Positions 26,574 through 35,458 are shown, counted from the stretch's first letter. The stretch: DNA of 64,000 nt from Nostoc sp. ATCC 43529 (GCA_003326205.1 LWTK01000105.1:274361-338360); one strand, 5' to 3'. Notes: generated by a model not told the origin, from the letters alone. Numbers and translations are program-made.

Positions 26574-27053
26574 GTGAACACAATTTCAAATCCTCAATTA
26601 ATGGCAGAACGCCTAGAATCTCTCAAGGCTGGTATAGTTGGAGGTTTTTCTTTATTTTTTGGCTTTGCGAGCGCTAGTTTTTTAAATACTTTAGTATTGG
26701 CAAAGTATTTTCAAATACTTGTAACTTTACAAAGTAATATTAATTGGCATTTGTGGATGAGTGCTGCTATTGCAACTTTTACTGGTTTCCTATTTGGTGT
26801 CACTTACCGCTATATCATCCGTTCAGATAAAAATCCTCAACTCAAATCCGGTGGTGTGCTGGCTTTTGGCTTGGTGCGTGGATTAACCCAAATAGAACTT
26901 GGGTGGAATTCTAATAGCACAATTTGGCCTTTTTTGGTATTGGCGACAGAAAGTGTATTGTGGTTTGCAATCGCAGCGATCGCTCTTGATATCGCTATCC
27001 AGCTAAACTGGGTTAAACCTTTTCCATCAAAGCAGAATTCAGAATTAGAATAG
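26574..27053 (+). CDS. Conserved cyanobacterial membrane protein, unknown function
   Basis: 159 residues with about four hydrophobic segments (20-52, 61-82, 96-110, 121-145). The sequence includes ERLESLKAGIVGGFSL at the start and VTYRYIIRSDKNPQLKSGG in a polar loop. The GTG start at 26574 is uncertain; ATG 26601 (MAERLESL) is equally possible. I recognise the layout from cyanobacterial genomes but know no function. It has no clear operon partner. Confidence 0.7.
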   Translation: MNTISNPQLMAERLESLKAGIVGGFSLFFGFASASFLNTLVLAKYFQILVTLQSNINWHLWMSAAIATFTGFLFGVTYRYIIRSDKNPQLKSGGVLAFGLVRGLTQIELGWNSNSTIWPFLVLATESVLWFAIAAIALDIAIQLNWVKPFPSKQNSELE

Positions 27054-27074
27054 CCTCTTTGCTTAGAGAAATAG

Positions 27075-27105
27075 GGTAGCACAGCCCACAGCTAACTGTG
27101 CTACC
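27075..27105. repeat. Hairpin after the membrane-protein gene
   Basis: Inverted repeat GGTAGCACAG / CTGTGCTACC with an 11-base spacer, 22 bp past the stop. Terminator-like, of the dispersed hairpin type. Confidence 0.5.
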
Positions 27106-27259
27106 TTACACAAAATTGTGCTTAAAATAAATGAAAAACCTATAACTAATATCATTTTTGTATTACAATTACTACAAAAGCTTACATAACTATTGTCTAA
27201 GCTTTAATTGGTTCTGAATTCTGAATCCTGAATTCTTTATTCTTCATCTTATCTGAATT

Positions 27260-27820
27260 ATGAAAGCTAAAAGATCCCACTATTATTTAATAGTCGATTT
27301 AGAGGCGACATGCTGTGACAAAGGAACTGTTCCCCGCCACGAAATGGAAATCATCGAAATCGGTGCAGTGATGCTGAATCGAGAAACGTGGGAAATTGAT
27401 TCAGAGTTTCAGCAATTTATCCAACCTGTTCGACATCCACAACTAACACCCTTTTGTACAGAATTGACTACTATTCGGCAGCAAGATGTTGATGAAGCAC
27501 CAAAATTTATAGAGGCAATTTCTCGCTTCCAAGAATGGATTAGTTTATTTCCAAATCATGTTTTTTGTTCTTGGGGCAATTATGACAAAAATCAATTTAT
27601 TCAAGATTGCAAATTTCATAATGTTGCTTATCCTTTTAGTTCAGAACACATAAATATCAAAGACGAATTTTCCAAATACCTTGGTGTATCTAAAAAATTT
27701 GGTATGGCACAAGCTCTCAATGAGTTAGGCATCGAATTACAAGGCACACACCATCGTGGCATTGATGATGCCCGCAATATTGCATCTATCTACAGACAGA
27801 TTAAAACTAAAAAAACATAG
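27260..27820 (+). CDS. DEDDh 3'-5' exonuclease (ERI-1-like)
   Basis: 186 residues, one exonuclease domain. Motif Exo I is IVDLEATC (D13, E15), Exo II lies in FCSWGNYDKNQF, and Exo III is THHRGIDDARN with the general-base His and the last Asp. The cysteine after the motif and EIIEIGAVML resemble the ERI-1/3'hExo branch that trims RNA, not the DNA polymerase proofreading branch. No RNA-binding domain is attached. Its RNA substrate is unknown. Confidence 0.88.
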   Translation: MKAKRSHYYLIVDLEATCCDKGTVPRHEMEIIEIGAVMLNRETWEIDSEFQQFIQPVRHPQLTPFCTELTTIRQQDVDEAPKFIEAISRFQEWISLFPNHVFCSWGNYDKNQFIQDCKFHNVAYPFSSEHINIKDEFSKYLGVSKKFGMAQALNELGIELQGTHHRGIDDARNIASIYRQIKTKKT

Positions 27821-27930
27821 GATTGGAGCAAAGGGTAAAGGGCAAAGGGCAAGGGGTAAAACAAAGATCCCTCCTTTTCCCTTTTACCTTTTACCTTTCC
27901 CCAAGGCGAAGCCATCTCCCCCAGTCCTTT

Positions 27931-28863
27931 TTACAGACTGCTAATGGCTTCTACAACTAGCTTGGAAACAAAGGGCAAAATATCACGATTCTTAGCCTGG
28001 GCTTTGCCTTCAGTAAATACTACTAGGAGGTAGGGGCGCTGGTTTGGTAACTCAATATAGGCGACATCATGGCGAACTTGACTTGTCCAACCGGCCTTTG
28101 ACCAAATTTGGGCATCTTTAGAAAGTCCACCGCCCAAAAAACCTGTTATTTGGTCTTCTTCGACATCAGCGGGCAAATTTTGGAGATCGCGTTTGAGCAA
28201 AGTCATCATCGCTTGCGATCGCGTACTTGAAACTGCTACTCCGCCGATAATACTATGCACTAATCTGGCGATCGCATTTGTGGTCAACATATTACGATTT
28301 TCCAGCAACTCTCCCACAAACGCCCGCTCCCGTCCATAGGGGCCATCACCCCAAGTTTTTTGACAGACGTTAATCGTCTCCATTTCTTCCCATCCCAAGG
28401 ATTGGTAATAGCGGTTAACAATATTACGCTGATATTTCCAGGTTTCAAATGGGGCGACTGGTAGTTCTGGCCCTGAGGTGGTGCCAGTGAGAATATCCAC
28501 AACCAAGCTGGTAGCATCATTACTAGAGTCTACAATCATATCCCGCAAGGCTCGCTCTAACTCCTTAGAAGTTTGGCTCATGCCTTTTTCCAGCCATTCA
28601 TTGACTGCCACCAGATAAAATAGTTTGACTACACTTGCAGGGTAAATCCGTTCAACACCCCGATAACTAAAACCCCGAACTGGGTGGTTCCAAAAAGCGT
28701 TGGGAGTCAGCGCACCACCAGTATTTACTGGCACCGGGGGATCGTAAACAACCCAAGTCAAGGCAATTTGATTGCGGGCTAAGGTGGGAAATGCTGCCCA
28801 ACTTGCATCTAAAATGCCTAACCCAAGATTTTCGAGTTGTTCGTCTTTATTAAAAAAAATCAT
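27931..28863 (-). CDS. Serine hydrolase, beta-lactamase class A-like fold
   Basis: 310 residues. It shows the active-site SxxK as SVVK in YPASVVKLFY, an SxN-like SSND in the helical domain, and a KxG triad as KAG in WSKAGWTSQ. These are the three motifs of class A beta-lactamases and DD-peptidases. There is no signal peptide, which is unusual for a secreted beta-lactamase. Its start is 9 bp from that of the NlpC/P60 peptidase on the other strand, so a role in murein turnover or recycling is more likely than drug resistance. Confidence 0.82.
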   Translation of the reverse strand: MIFFNKDEQLENLGLGILDASWAAFPTLARNQIALTWVVYDPPVPVNTGGALTPNAFWNHPVRGFSYRGVERIYPASVVKLFYLVAVNEWLEKGMSQTSKELERALRDMIVDSSNDATSLVVDILTGTTSGPELPVAPFETWKYQRNIVNRYYQSLGWEEMETINVCQKTWGDGPYGRERAFVGELLENRNMLTTNAIARLVHSIIGGVAVSSTRSQAMMTLLKRDLQNLPADVEEDQITGFLGGGLSKDAQIWSKAGWTSQVRHDVAYIELPNQRPYLLVVFTEGKAQAKNRDILPFVSKLVVEAISSL

Positions 28864-28872
28864 TCTAGGATA

Positions 28873-29580
28873 ATGTCCTTTAATCTAAAATCCCAAATCC
28901 AAAATCTCAAATCAGCGGAGTATCAGTGTCTAGCTGACCTGAATTTATACGATTCTCCTGAGTGTACGCGCCTAGCAACTCAAGCCGCATCTGGGCGACA
29001 TTTATGGGTAACATCAAATCATCATGATTTGGCAGTTGAGGTGTATTTGCGTGAAGATGACTATTCCGGATGGGTATCCTTTTCAGATTTGGGTTTATTA
29101 CAACCTGCTACTGTACTTTATCAGGCTGCAAGATTTTCTGAATCTGAAATTAAAAAACTGCTAACAGAGGTTATCGCATTTACCCAAAAAGCGATGCAAC
29201 AACCAAATTATTACCTCTGGGGTGGTACGGTAGGGCCAAATTATGATTGTTCTGGGTTAATGCAAGCGGCGTTTGCTTCGGTGGGTATTTGGTTACCGAG
29301 AGATGCTTATCAACAGGAAGGATTTACTCAAACAATTACCATTGCAGAATTAGCAGCTGGGGATCTAGTATTTTTTGGGACTAGCCAAAAAGCAACCCAT
29401 GTGGGGCTTTATTTGGCGGATGGTTATTATATCCATAGTTCTGGGAAGGAACAGGGACGTAATGGGATTGGGATTGATGTTCTTTCGGAACAGGGGGATG
29501 CTGTTAGTCAGTCGTACTATCAGCAGTTGCGCGGTGCTGGTAGAGTTTTTAAGAGTTACGAACCACACAGAGAAGTCTGA
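28873..29580 (+). CDS. NlpC/P60 murein endopeptidase with SH3b domain
   Basis: 235 residues. An N-terminal SH3b-like domain (about 15-80, YQCLADLNLYDSPE..) precedes an NlpC/P60 cysteine peptidase with C126 in YDCSGLMQ, His in ATHVGLYL and a third polar residue in YYIHSSG. Structures are known for Nostoc punctiforme and Anabaena variabilis proteins of this layout. They cut γ-D-Glu-diamino acid bonds in murein peptides, mostly during recycling. ATG 28873 has AGGA upstream. There is no signal peptide. It is divergent from the serine hydrolase gene. Confidence 0.92.
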   Translation: MSFNLKSQIQNLKSAEYQCLADLNLYDSPECTRLATQAASGRHLWVTSNHHDLAVEVYLREDDYSGWVSFSDLGLLQPATVLYQAARFSESEIKKLLTEVIAFTQKAMQQPNYYLWGGTVGPNYDCSGLMQAAFASVGIWLPRDAYQQEGFTQTITIAELAAGDLVFFGTSQKATHVGLYLADGYYIHSSGKEQGRNGIGIDVLSEQGDAVSQSYYQQLRGAGRVFKSYEPHREV

Positions 29581-29600
29581 GCGGCGGCTTTTGCCGCTCA
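29578..29600 (+). repeat. Hairpin at the stop codon of the NlpC/P60 gene
   Basis: The inverted repeat TGAGCGGC / GCCGCTCA includes the TGA stop. It may end transcription or protect the 3' end; no T-tract follows. Confidence 0.45.
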
Positions 29601-29635
29601 GAACTTCGGTCAAGACGCTGAGGACGCAGAGGAAT

Positions 29636-30640
29636 ATGGGGAGTGAGTTGGTTTATGAAGGGGTGAATGGGGCTATTTCAGGAATTGTCCCAGATGTTTC
29701 GGTGGTGGTGCCCATACATAATGAAGTGGAAAGTTTGCCACTTTTATTAGAAGCGATCGCATCTACATTATCTTCGAGTGAGATAAGTTATGAAATCATT
29801 TGTGTGGATGATGGTTCTACGGATGGTTCCGGGAAATTTCTTAAGGAAGAAGCGCAAAAACGTTCTGATTTAAAGGCGGTGATTTTGCGTCGCAATTACG
29901 GACAAACTGCGGCTATGGCTGCTGGATTTCATTATGCACTAGGTAAAGCGATCGTTTCTTTAGATGCTGACTTGCAAAACGACCCGGCTGATATTCCGAT
30001 GTTATTGACCAAGCTTGATGAAGGTTACGATTTGGTAAGCGGTTGGCGACAAAAACGCCAAGATGGGGCTGTAAATCGCTTACTTCCTTCTAAAATTGCC
30101 AATTGGCTAATTCGCCGCACCACTAGCGTGAATATTCACGATTATGGTTGTTCGCTCAAAGCTTATCGTGCAGAACTACTGGCAGATATGAACCTCTACG
30201 GTGAATTACATCGGTTTTTACCTGCTTTGGCTTACATCGAAGGAGCTAGAATTACTGAAATGCCTGTGCGTCATCACGCCCGCCGCTTTGGCCGCAGTAA
30301 GTATGGGATTTGGCGGACATTTCGGGTGTTGATGGATTTGTTAACCATTTTGTTTATGAAAAAGTTCCTCACCCGCCCGATGCATGTTTTTGGGCTGTTG
30401 GGCTTGATTTCAATGATTTCGGGGACGCTAATCGGCATTTATTTGACTTTTATCAAATTAGCTTTAGGTGAGATGATTGGCAATCGTCCTTTGCTGATTT
30501 TGGCAGTTCTGTTGCTTGTAACTGGAGTACAGTTGTTTTGCTTCGGACTTTTAGCAGAATTACTCATGCGTACATATCATGAATCCCAAGGACGGCCTAT
30601 CTATCGCGTGCGAGAGGTGGTAGCAAAAAAGGTTAACTAA
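29636..30640 (+). CDS. Family 2 glycosyltransferase (dolichyl/undecaprenyl-phosphate sugar transferase type)
   Basis: 334 residues. The GT-A domain (20-230) has VSVVVPIHNE, VDDGSTDGSG, the DADLQNDP (DxD) motif and SGWRQKR. Two membrane helices follow (about 252-275 and 287-312), as in the DPM1/ArnC/GtrB branch, which load a sugar onto a polyprenyl phosphate. The frame is open upstream into the NlpC gene, but homology starts just after ATG 29636, which has AGAGG close upstream. The sugar is unknown. Confidence 0.88.
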   Translation: MGSELVYEGVNGAISGIVPDVSVVVPIHNEVESLPLLLEAIASTLSSSEISYEIICVDDGSTDGSGKFLKEEAQKRSDLKAVILRRNYGQTAAMAAGFHYALGKAIVSLDADLQNDPADIPMLLTKLDEGYDLVSGWRQKRQDGAVNRLLPSKIANWLIRRTTSVNIHDYGCSLKAYRAELLADMNLYGELHRFLPALAYIEGARITEMPVRHHARRFGRSKYGIWRTFRVLMDLLTILFMKKFLTRPMHVFGLLGLISMISGTLIGIYLTFIKLALGEMIGNRPLLILAVLLLVTGVQLFCFGLLAELLMRTYHESQGRPIYRVREVVAKKVN

Positions 30641-30660
30641 GGTAACAATAGTAATGATTT

Positions 30661-30836
30661 GTCATTGGTCATTGGTCATTGGTCATTGGTCATTGGTCAT
30701 TGGTCATTGGTCATTGGTCATTGGTCATTGGTCATTGGTCATTGGTCATTGGTCATTGGTCATTGGTCATTGGTCATTAGTCATTGGTCATTGGTCATTA
30801 GTCATTGGTCATTGGTCATTAGTCATTGGTCATTAG
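30661..30836. repeat. Heptamer tandem array (GTCATTG)n, about 25 copies
   Basis: 176 bp of head-to-tail GTCATTG. GTCATTA variants appear only in the right third. It is a short tandem repeat of the 7-bp STRR class. The array reads open in several frames as a WSLVIGH repeat, which is an artefact of the period. Confidence 0.95.
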
Positions 30837-30869
30837 TAAATAGTTAAGAGTAAATATTGGTTGACTCTA

Positions 30870-31007
30870 AACAAAAGACAAATGACAAAAGACAAATGAC
30901 AAAAGACAAATGACTAATGACAAAAGACAAATGACAAAAGACAAATGACAAATGACTAATGACAAAAGACAAATGACAAAAGACAAATGACTAATGACAA
31001 AAAACTG
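30870..31007. repeat. GACAAAA/GACAAAT/GACTAAT heptamer array
   Basis: Seven-base units of GACAAAA, GACAAAT and GACTAAT alternate for about 135 bp before the MFS gene. Units such as AATGACTAATGAC are the reverse complement of GTCATTAGTCATT in the left array, so the two arrays form a large imperfect inverted pair. Confidence 0.8.
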
Positions 31008-31024
31008 ATTAAATTGCATCTACC

Positions 31025-32269
31025 TTGAAAATATTTAATACGTTTGACACCGAACTGCGGTATAACCTGCTGATTTTATTCACGGCAGGTTTATTATTCT
31101 GGTCGAGCGTGGCTTCGCTCTTACCAACTCTACCGCTTTATTTTGAGTATGTAGGCGCAACTAAGCAACAAATTGGCATTGTCACAGGAAGTTTCGCAAT
31201 CGGTTTATTGCTAACTCGCCCGATGCTGGGACGATTAGCTGATGAACGCGGTCGAAAATTTGTGTTATGGATTGGTACGATCGTAGCTGCGATCGCACCT
31301 TTTGGTTACTTGGCAACCCAATCTATTGGGCTGTTAATCTTGGTACGGATTTTTCACGGCGTTAGCGTTGCCGCTTTTACCACTGGCTACAGTGCCTTAA
31401 TCGCAGATTTGGCTCCACCTGAAAAACGTGGCGAAATCATTGGTTACATGAGTTTAGCAGCCCCCGTTGGTTTAGCAATTGGCCCTGCTTTGGGAGGATA
31501 TTTAGAGGCTACAACTGGTTACGGGATGTTGTTTTTGGTTGCTGCTGAGTTGGGTTTTGTTGCTTTGCTGGCAATTGCACAAGTGACCAATCCTCCAGTA
31601 CAAACACAGGAAGAAAATCAGGACAACGATCGAAAATTTTGGCAAATTCTCAATAGCCCACGGGTGAGAGTTCCGACTTTAATTATGTTACTGGTTGGTT
31701 TGTCTGCCGGTGCTGTACACACCTTTGTATCTCTGTTTATCAAATCAATTCAGATAGACTTCAATGGCGGGTTATTTTTTACAGTTGCCGCAATTTCTAG
31801 TTTTAGTATCAGGGTATTTGCTGGTAAGGCAAGCGATCGCCTGGGTCGTGGTTTGTTTATCACTTTTGGTATAATTTCTTATACTTTAGCGTCGATACTG
31901 CTGTGGCAGGCTCACAGTGTAAGTAGTTTTCTACTAGCGGCGATTTTTGAAGGCGCTGGTGGTGGTACAGTTATATCGATGATTGTGACAATGATGGCAG
32001 ACCGATCGCTACCACAAGAACGAGGGCGAATTTTTGCTATCTGCGTCACTGGGTTTGACCTGGGGATTGCGATCGCTGCTCCTGTTTTGGGTTCCATCGC
32101 CGAACAGGTGGGCTATCGCAATATGTTCGGTTATGGTGCTGGGATAACTTGTCTAGCACTTGTGATTTTCTTCACAAAGTCCAGCAAAGACTTACCTAAC
32201 TCATTGCGTTTTGCATTGGGTCGTGTCCCAGACACCTACGCCATGAATAACTTAGAAGTTAGCAGTTAG
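31025..32269 (+). CDS. MFS transporter
   Basis: 414 residues with about 12 membrane helices. The loop 2-3 signature reads GRLADERGRKFVLW and its repeat in the second half is GKASDRLGRGLF. The motif GPALGGYLE in helix 5 is typical of drug:H+ antiporters. The TTG start at 31025 has no clear ribosome site. Substrate cannot be inferred. It stands alone, next to tRNA-Arg on the other strand. Confidence 0.88.
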   Translation: MKIFNTFDTELRYNLLILFTAGLLFWSSVASLLPTLPLYFEYVGATKQQIGIVTGSFAIGLLLTRPMLGRLADERGRKFVLWIGTIVAAIAPFGYLATQSIGLLILVRIFHGVSVAAFTTGYSALIADLAPPEKRGEIIGYMSLAAPVGLAIGPALGGYLEATTGYGMLFLVAAELGFVALLAIAQVTNPPVQTQEENQDNDRKFWQILNSPRVRVPTLIMLLVGLSAGAVHTFVSLFIKSIQIDFNGGLFFTVAAISSFSIRVFAGKASDRLGRGLFITFGIISYTLASILLWQAHSVSSFLLAAIFEGAGGGTVISMIVTMMADRSLPQERGRIFAICVTGFDLGIAIAAPVLGSIAEQVGYRNMFGYGAGITCLALVIFFTKSSKDLPNSLRFALGRVPDTYAMNNLEVSS

Positions 32270-32302
32270 GAGTTGTAATTGTTCGCTCCTAACTTGAAAA
32301 AA

Positions 32303-32376
32303 CGGGCGAGGAGGGATTCGAACCCCCGACACCGTGGTCCGTAGCCACGTGCTCTAGTCCACTGAGCTACACGCCC
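32303..32376 (-). tRNA. tRNA-Arg(ACG)
   Basis: The minus strand folds into a full cloverleaf: acceptor GGGCGTG with 3' CTCGCCC (one T-T mismatch), D-arm with TAGCTCAGT, anticodon stem CGTGG/CCACG around loop CTACGGA (anticodon ACG), and TΨC loop GGTTCGAATCC. The discriminator is G. CCA is not encoded. A run of seven T follows directly as a terminator. It reads CGN arginine codons after A34 deamination. Confidence 0.96.
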
Positions 32377-32409
32377 TTGACAAGAAACTATATTAACACT
32401 TCTCACTAA

Positions 32410-32919
32410 ATGATGCAAGATAATTTTCCATCTAATTTTGGCAACTTAACCCATCTAGACGATCGAGGACAAGCACAGATGGTGGATGTGTCTGAAAAAG
32501 CACCCACTGTACGCCAAGCAGTAGCCGCCGCCAAGGTGCGGATGTTGCCGACGACCTTTGCTGCAATTCAAGCTGGAAACGTTCCAAAAGGCGATGTGTT
32601 AGGAACTGTGAGGCTGGCTGGGATTATGGGAGCTAAGCAAACAGCGGCTTTAATTCCCTTGTGTCATCCGTTACCATTGCAAAAAATTGTGCTCGAGGTC
32701 ATACCCGATCCCCAACTACCTGGTTATGAAATTCAAGCCACAGTCAAAACCAAAGCTGAAACTGGTGTAGAGATGGAAGCTTTAACTGCCGTTTCTGTTG
32801 CGGCTTTAACTTTATACGATATGGCTAAAGGCTTAGAAAAATCGATTCAAATTGAATCAATTCGCTTAATCAGTAAAAGTGGCGGGAAATCAGGAGATTA
32901 TTCCCCGCCAGGGCAATAA
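32410..32919 (+). CDS. moaC: Cyclic pyranopterin monophosphate synthase
   Basis: 169 residues, the normal MoaC length. It shows LTHLDDRGQAQMVDVSEKAPTVR (in two parts), the active-site region IPLCHPLPL and ETGVEMEALTAVSVAALTLYDM with the KSGG loop near the end. It catalyses the second step of molybdopterin synthesis, converting the MoaA product into cPMP. ATG 32410 or 32413 can start it. No other moa genes are near. It converges with the DUF2795 gene, with one base between the stops. Confidence 0.96.
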   Translation: MMQDNFPSNFGNLTHLDDRGQAQMVDVSEKAPTVRQAVAAAKVRMLPTTFAAIQAGNVPKGDVLGTVRLAGIMGAKQTAALIPLCHPLPLQKIVLEVIPDPQLPGYEIQATVKTKAETGVEMEALTAVSVAALTLYDMAKGLEKSIQIESIRLISKSGGKSGDYSPPGQ

Positions 32920-32920
32920 C

Positions 32921-33118
32921 CTAGACTATCTCACCTAAAGCTTTATTAAGAGCCGTTGGGCTTTCAAACTCTTTGTCTTCTGGCACTTTTTCTAACAAAG
33001 AGATAATCTCCTTATCTGCTCCTTGTTTTTTAGCGTGTTGAATCAAATCTTGCTTTTTAGCAGGGTAGTCAACACCTTTCAAGTGCTTTTGGATTTCAAC
33101 TGGGTTAGCCTTAGCCAT
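32921..33118 (-). CDS. DUF2795 domain protein
   Basis: 65 residues: an all-helical small domain, ANPVEIQKHLKGVDYPAKK followed by DLIQHAKKQGADKEIISLLEKVPEDKEF.. in the usual DUF2795 order. The function of the family is unknown. It reads towards moaC and ends one base from its stop. Confidence 0.88.
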   Translation of the reverse strand: MAKANPVEIQKHLKGVDYPAKKQDLIQHAKKQGADKEIISLLEKVPEDKEFESPTALNKALGEIV

Positions 33119-33257
33119 TTTTGTCCACCTCTAATGGTTATCCCCCATCTTCACAAGTGGATATATTTACTCCCTCTATCAAACAGATGAATCGTTTGTA
33201 ACTTCAAAACCTTCAAAGGTCATCCACAAGGTTGATGAAGCATGTATGACGAGTGTT

Positions 33258-33494
33258 GAGTTAGGAGTTAGGAGTTAGGAGTTAGGAGTTAGGAGTTAGG
33301 AGTTTGGAGTTAAGAGTTTGGAGTTAAGAGTTTGGAGTTAAGAGTTTGGAGTTTGGAGTTAAGAGTTTGGAGTTTGGAGTTTGGAGTTTGGAGTTTGGAG
33401 TTTGGAGTTAAGAGTTAGGAGTTAAGAGTTTGGAGTTTGGAGTTTGGAGTTAAGAGTTAGGAGTTAAGAGTTTGGAGTTTGGAGTTTGGAGTTA
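33258..33494. repeat. Heptamer tandem array (GAGTTAG / GAGTTTG / GAGTTAA), about 34 copies
   Basis: About 237 bp of 7-bp units. The left third is mainly GAGTTAG, the rest is a patchwork of GAGTTTG and GAGTTAA, which shows repeated block duplication. It lies between the DUF2795 promoter region and a 2TM gene. Confidence 0.95.
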
Positions 33495-33638
33495 TTCTCC
33501 GCGTCTTTGCGTCCCCGTGTTTCCCCATCTCTCCACACTCCCCATCCCCCCATCTCCTACTTCCTGGGGAAGGATAGCAACCGCACTCCCAAAACCCTTA
33601 GAATGAGTAGGGTGTATTTAAATCTGTAACAAATATTT

Positions 33639-33896
33639 ATGCCTCCTCGTTGGCCTCGTAAACCCGATCGCAATGACCCAGAGTACCGTAAAATCGATGA
33701 CCGGATGAATTTTGCCGTGCATGTGGCGATCGCTGCTACTATTAATTCTGGATTGTGGTTTTTCCACAACTTGAAAGGCACTAGTTGGGAGTGGCTGCCC
33801 TGGTTGACTGTTAGTTGGCTAGTAATATTGTTGGTACATCTAATTTATATTGCTGCGATCGCCAACTACACCGAAACTCCACCCAAATCCACCTGA
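33639..33896 (+). CDS. 2TM domain protein
   Basis: 85 residues: a charged N-terminus (PPRWPRKPDRNDPEYRKIDD) and two hydrophobic helices (about 24-43 and 52-76) joined by HNLKGTSWEW. This is the layout of the 2TM family of small membrane proteins, function unknown. The MPPRWPRKPD start is typical of cyanobacterial members. Confidence 0.8.
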   Translation: MPPRWPRKPDRNDPEYRKIDDRMNFAVHVAIAATINSGLWFFHNLKGTSWEWLPWLTVSWLVILLVHLIYIAAIANYTETPPKST

Positions 33897-34016
33897 AGAT
33901 GGACTGCTGATGCTAGGGCGATTGTAACTTGTGGCAGTAGAATCAGCCTCGTTAATTGAGCAATAATGTAAATAAGCCTGAAATTTTGCGCTCTTTCTCA
34001 ATATAGGGTTATTTTT

Positions 34017-34325
34017 ATGGCTAAGACTAACACCACAGAATTACTAGAAGCCCTAGCAGCCGAAATTGGTGAAAATGTCTATATAGACGTTGCTAAATGG
34101 CATCTTTATTTATCTAATGCCAAGCTGCATACAATCGTTGCTGAAAAACTATATCCTTTAATTACTTCCAACTCTGTTAATGAAGACCGAGTGACACAAG
34201 TGTTGGAATCCATTCCAGTAAAAATTGGCGGCGGCAAACGCGAACTACCTTTGATAGATTTGCTGCCACTACAATGCCAAGTCAACTTAGTAGATATTTT
34301 GGAAAAATATCTACGCGAAATTTAA
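34017..34325 (+). CDS. DUF3181 family protein
   Basis: 102 residues, soluble, mostly helical, with EALAAEIGENVYIDVAKWHLYL near the N-terminus (two pieces) and IPVKIGGGKRELPLIDLLP in the middle. I recognise this as the cyanobacteria-specific DUF3181 family. No function is known. It precedes another small conserved gene on the same strand. Confidence 0.85.
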   Translation: MAKTNTTELLEALAAEIGENVYIDVAKWHLYLSNAKLHTIVAEKLYPLITSNSVNEDRVTQVLESIPVKIGGGKRELPLIDLLPLQCQVNLVDILEKYLREI

Positions 34326-34449
34326 TCGTATTTTAGAAGAATAGAATTCAGAAGTCAGAATCCAGAATTCAGAATAAATTCTCTAGCTTTGGCGAGTTTG
34401 AATTGAGACTCGCTGCAAATTTTCATGCAAACTTATTGAGGTTAGTTAT

Positions 34450-34665
34450 ATGTTCTTACAATTGAAAGATACTGGTGAGTTGGTAAAAATTCTGGAAATT
34501 GAAGAATTACTCGACCCTAATACTGATGTTGTTCACGCAAAAGATCAAGAAGGTCAAGAAGAACAGGAAACTGATTCTTTTAAAAAAGAAAATCTTGTTT
34601 TTCCTTCTGGTGAAGATTTACCACGCTGTTGGTTAGATGCTGATTACCGAACTGCTAATGGTTAA
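34450..34665 (+). CDS. Small conserved cyanobacterial acidic protein
   Basis: 71 residues: LQLKDTGELVKILEIEELLDPN, DVVHAKDQEGQEEQE, and a C-terminal LVFPSGEDLPRCWLDADYR. The family is widespread in cyanobacteria and often carries an unsupported 'acetyltransferase' label; 71 residues are too few for that fold. No function is assigned here. A ribosome site (GAGG) lies about 11 bases before the ATG. Confidence 0.75.
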   Translation: MFLQLKDTGELVKILEIEELLDPNTDVVHAKDQEGQEEQETDSFKKENLVFPSGEDLPRCWLDADYRTANG

Positions 34666-34702
34666 TTAACTTAAAGCATTTCTTGTTCTAGTGAGGTACA
34701 AG

Positions 34703-34730
34703 GTAGGGGCGCACAGTTGTGCGCCCCTAC
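34703..34730. repeat. Hairpin of the dispersed GTAGGGRCG family
   Basis: A 13-bp perfect stem GTAGGGGCGCACA / TGTGCGCCCCTAC with a 2-base loop, 38 bp past a stop. It is close in sequence to the hairpin at 532. Confidence 0.65.
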
Positions 34731-34851
34731 TGTAGTCTATCTATTCGCTGCTATACAAGCCCCTAAACCTGATATACAAAATTTTACAGTACAAACGTAC
34801 TAATTTGCTGATAGAATGCCTTACAAGTCAGCTAGCCTTGCTTGAGGTAGT

Positions 34852-35337
34852 ATGAAAAAAATCCAAGACAGCTACAAAAAGCCTATTCCAGCCAAAATTT
34901 CACTGTTGCAGCCGACACCTGTGGTTACTGCCATAGTGCCACTACAACCGCAAGAGGAAAAAATCATCAGTGACCAGGAGCGGTTAGTCGCGCAAGTTGA
35001 ACGCATCAACCGGATGGCAGGGGAGCTAGAAGCAGCGATACTGGAGTTGAAAGCGATCGCTAACACACTCAATACTCAAAAACATTACCCACTCATCAAG
35101 CCGAACCAATATAAAAATATTTGTCAGTATTTAGCAGTTAGCGTGCCTTGGGTAAGAAAAAAATCAGACCAGTCTTTTATTTTGACAACAAGAAGAGTTG
35201 ATTTATTCCGAGCAGAAAGAGAAGCAGCACTACTAGCACAGCAACTGCGTCAGCAAACCAAAAAAAGATTAGCGTCCCAGCGACACAGAAAAAACAAGGC
35301 TGAGGCTGATATAAAACGATTCTTCAAAAAACATTAG
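34852..35337 (+). CDS. Hypothetical coiled-coil protein
   Basis: 161 residues, not recognised. A proline-containing N-terminus is followed by a predicted coiled coil (about 44-78, ERLVAQVERINRMAGELEA..), a short globular piece (YPLIKPNQYKNICQYLAVSVPWVRKK) and a very basic helix at the end (QQTKKRLASQRHRKNKAEADIKRF, in part). Basic composition suggests nucleic-acid binding, which is inference. Confidence 0.6.
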   Translation: MKKIQDSYKKPIPAKISLLQPTPVVTAIVPLQPQEEKIISDQERLVAQVERINRMAGELEAAILELKAIANTLNTQKHYPLIKPNQYKNICQYLAVSVPWVRKKSDQSFILTTRRVDLFRAEREAALLAQQLRQQTKKRLASQRHRKNKAEADIKRFFKKH

Positions 35338-35458
35338 TCAACAAATCTTAAAGCGATCGCCATTTAAAGGCAATCCACCTCTGAGGTTGTAACAGTTATG
35401 CTGATTGAAGTGGTAGAAGAAAGATATTCTCTTTCATTACCTAAATACCACCAGATAA

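Noticed and set aside
30654..30847. Open frames through the GTCATTG array (WSLVIGH repeats)
   Set aside because: They exist in several frames only because the 7-bp unit has no stop; no ribosome site and no conserved protein.
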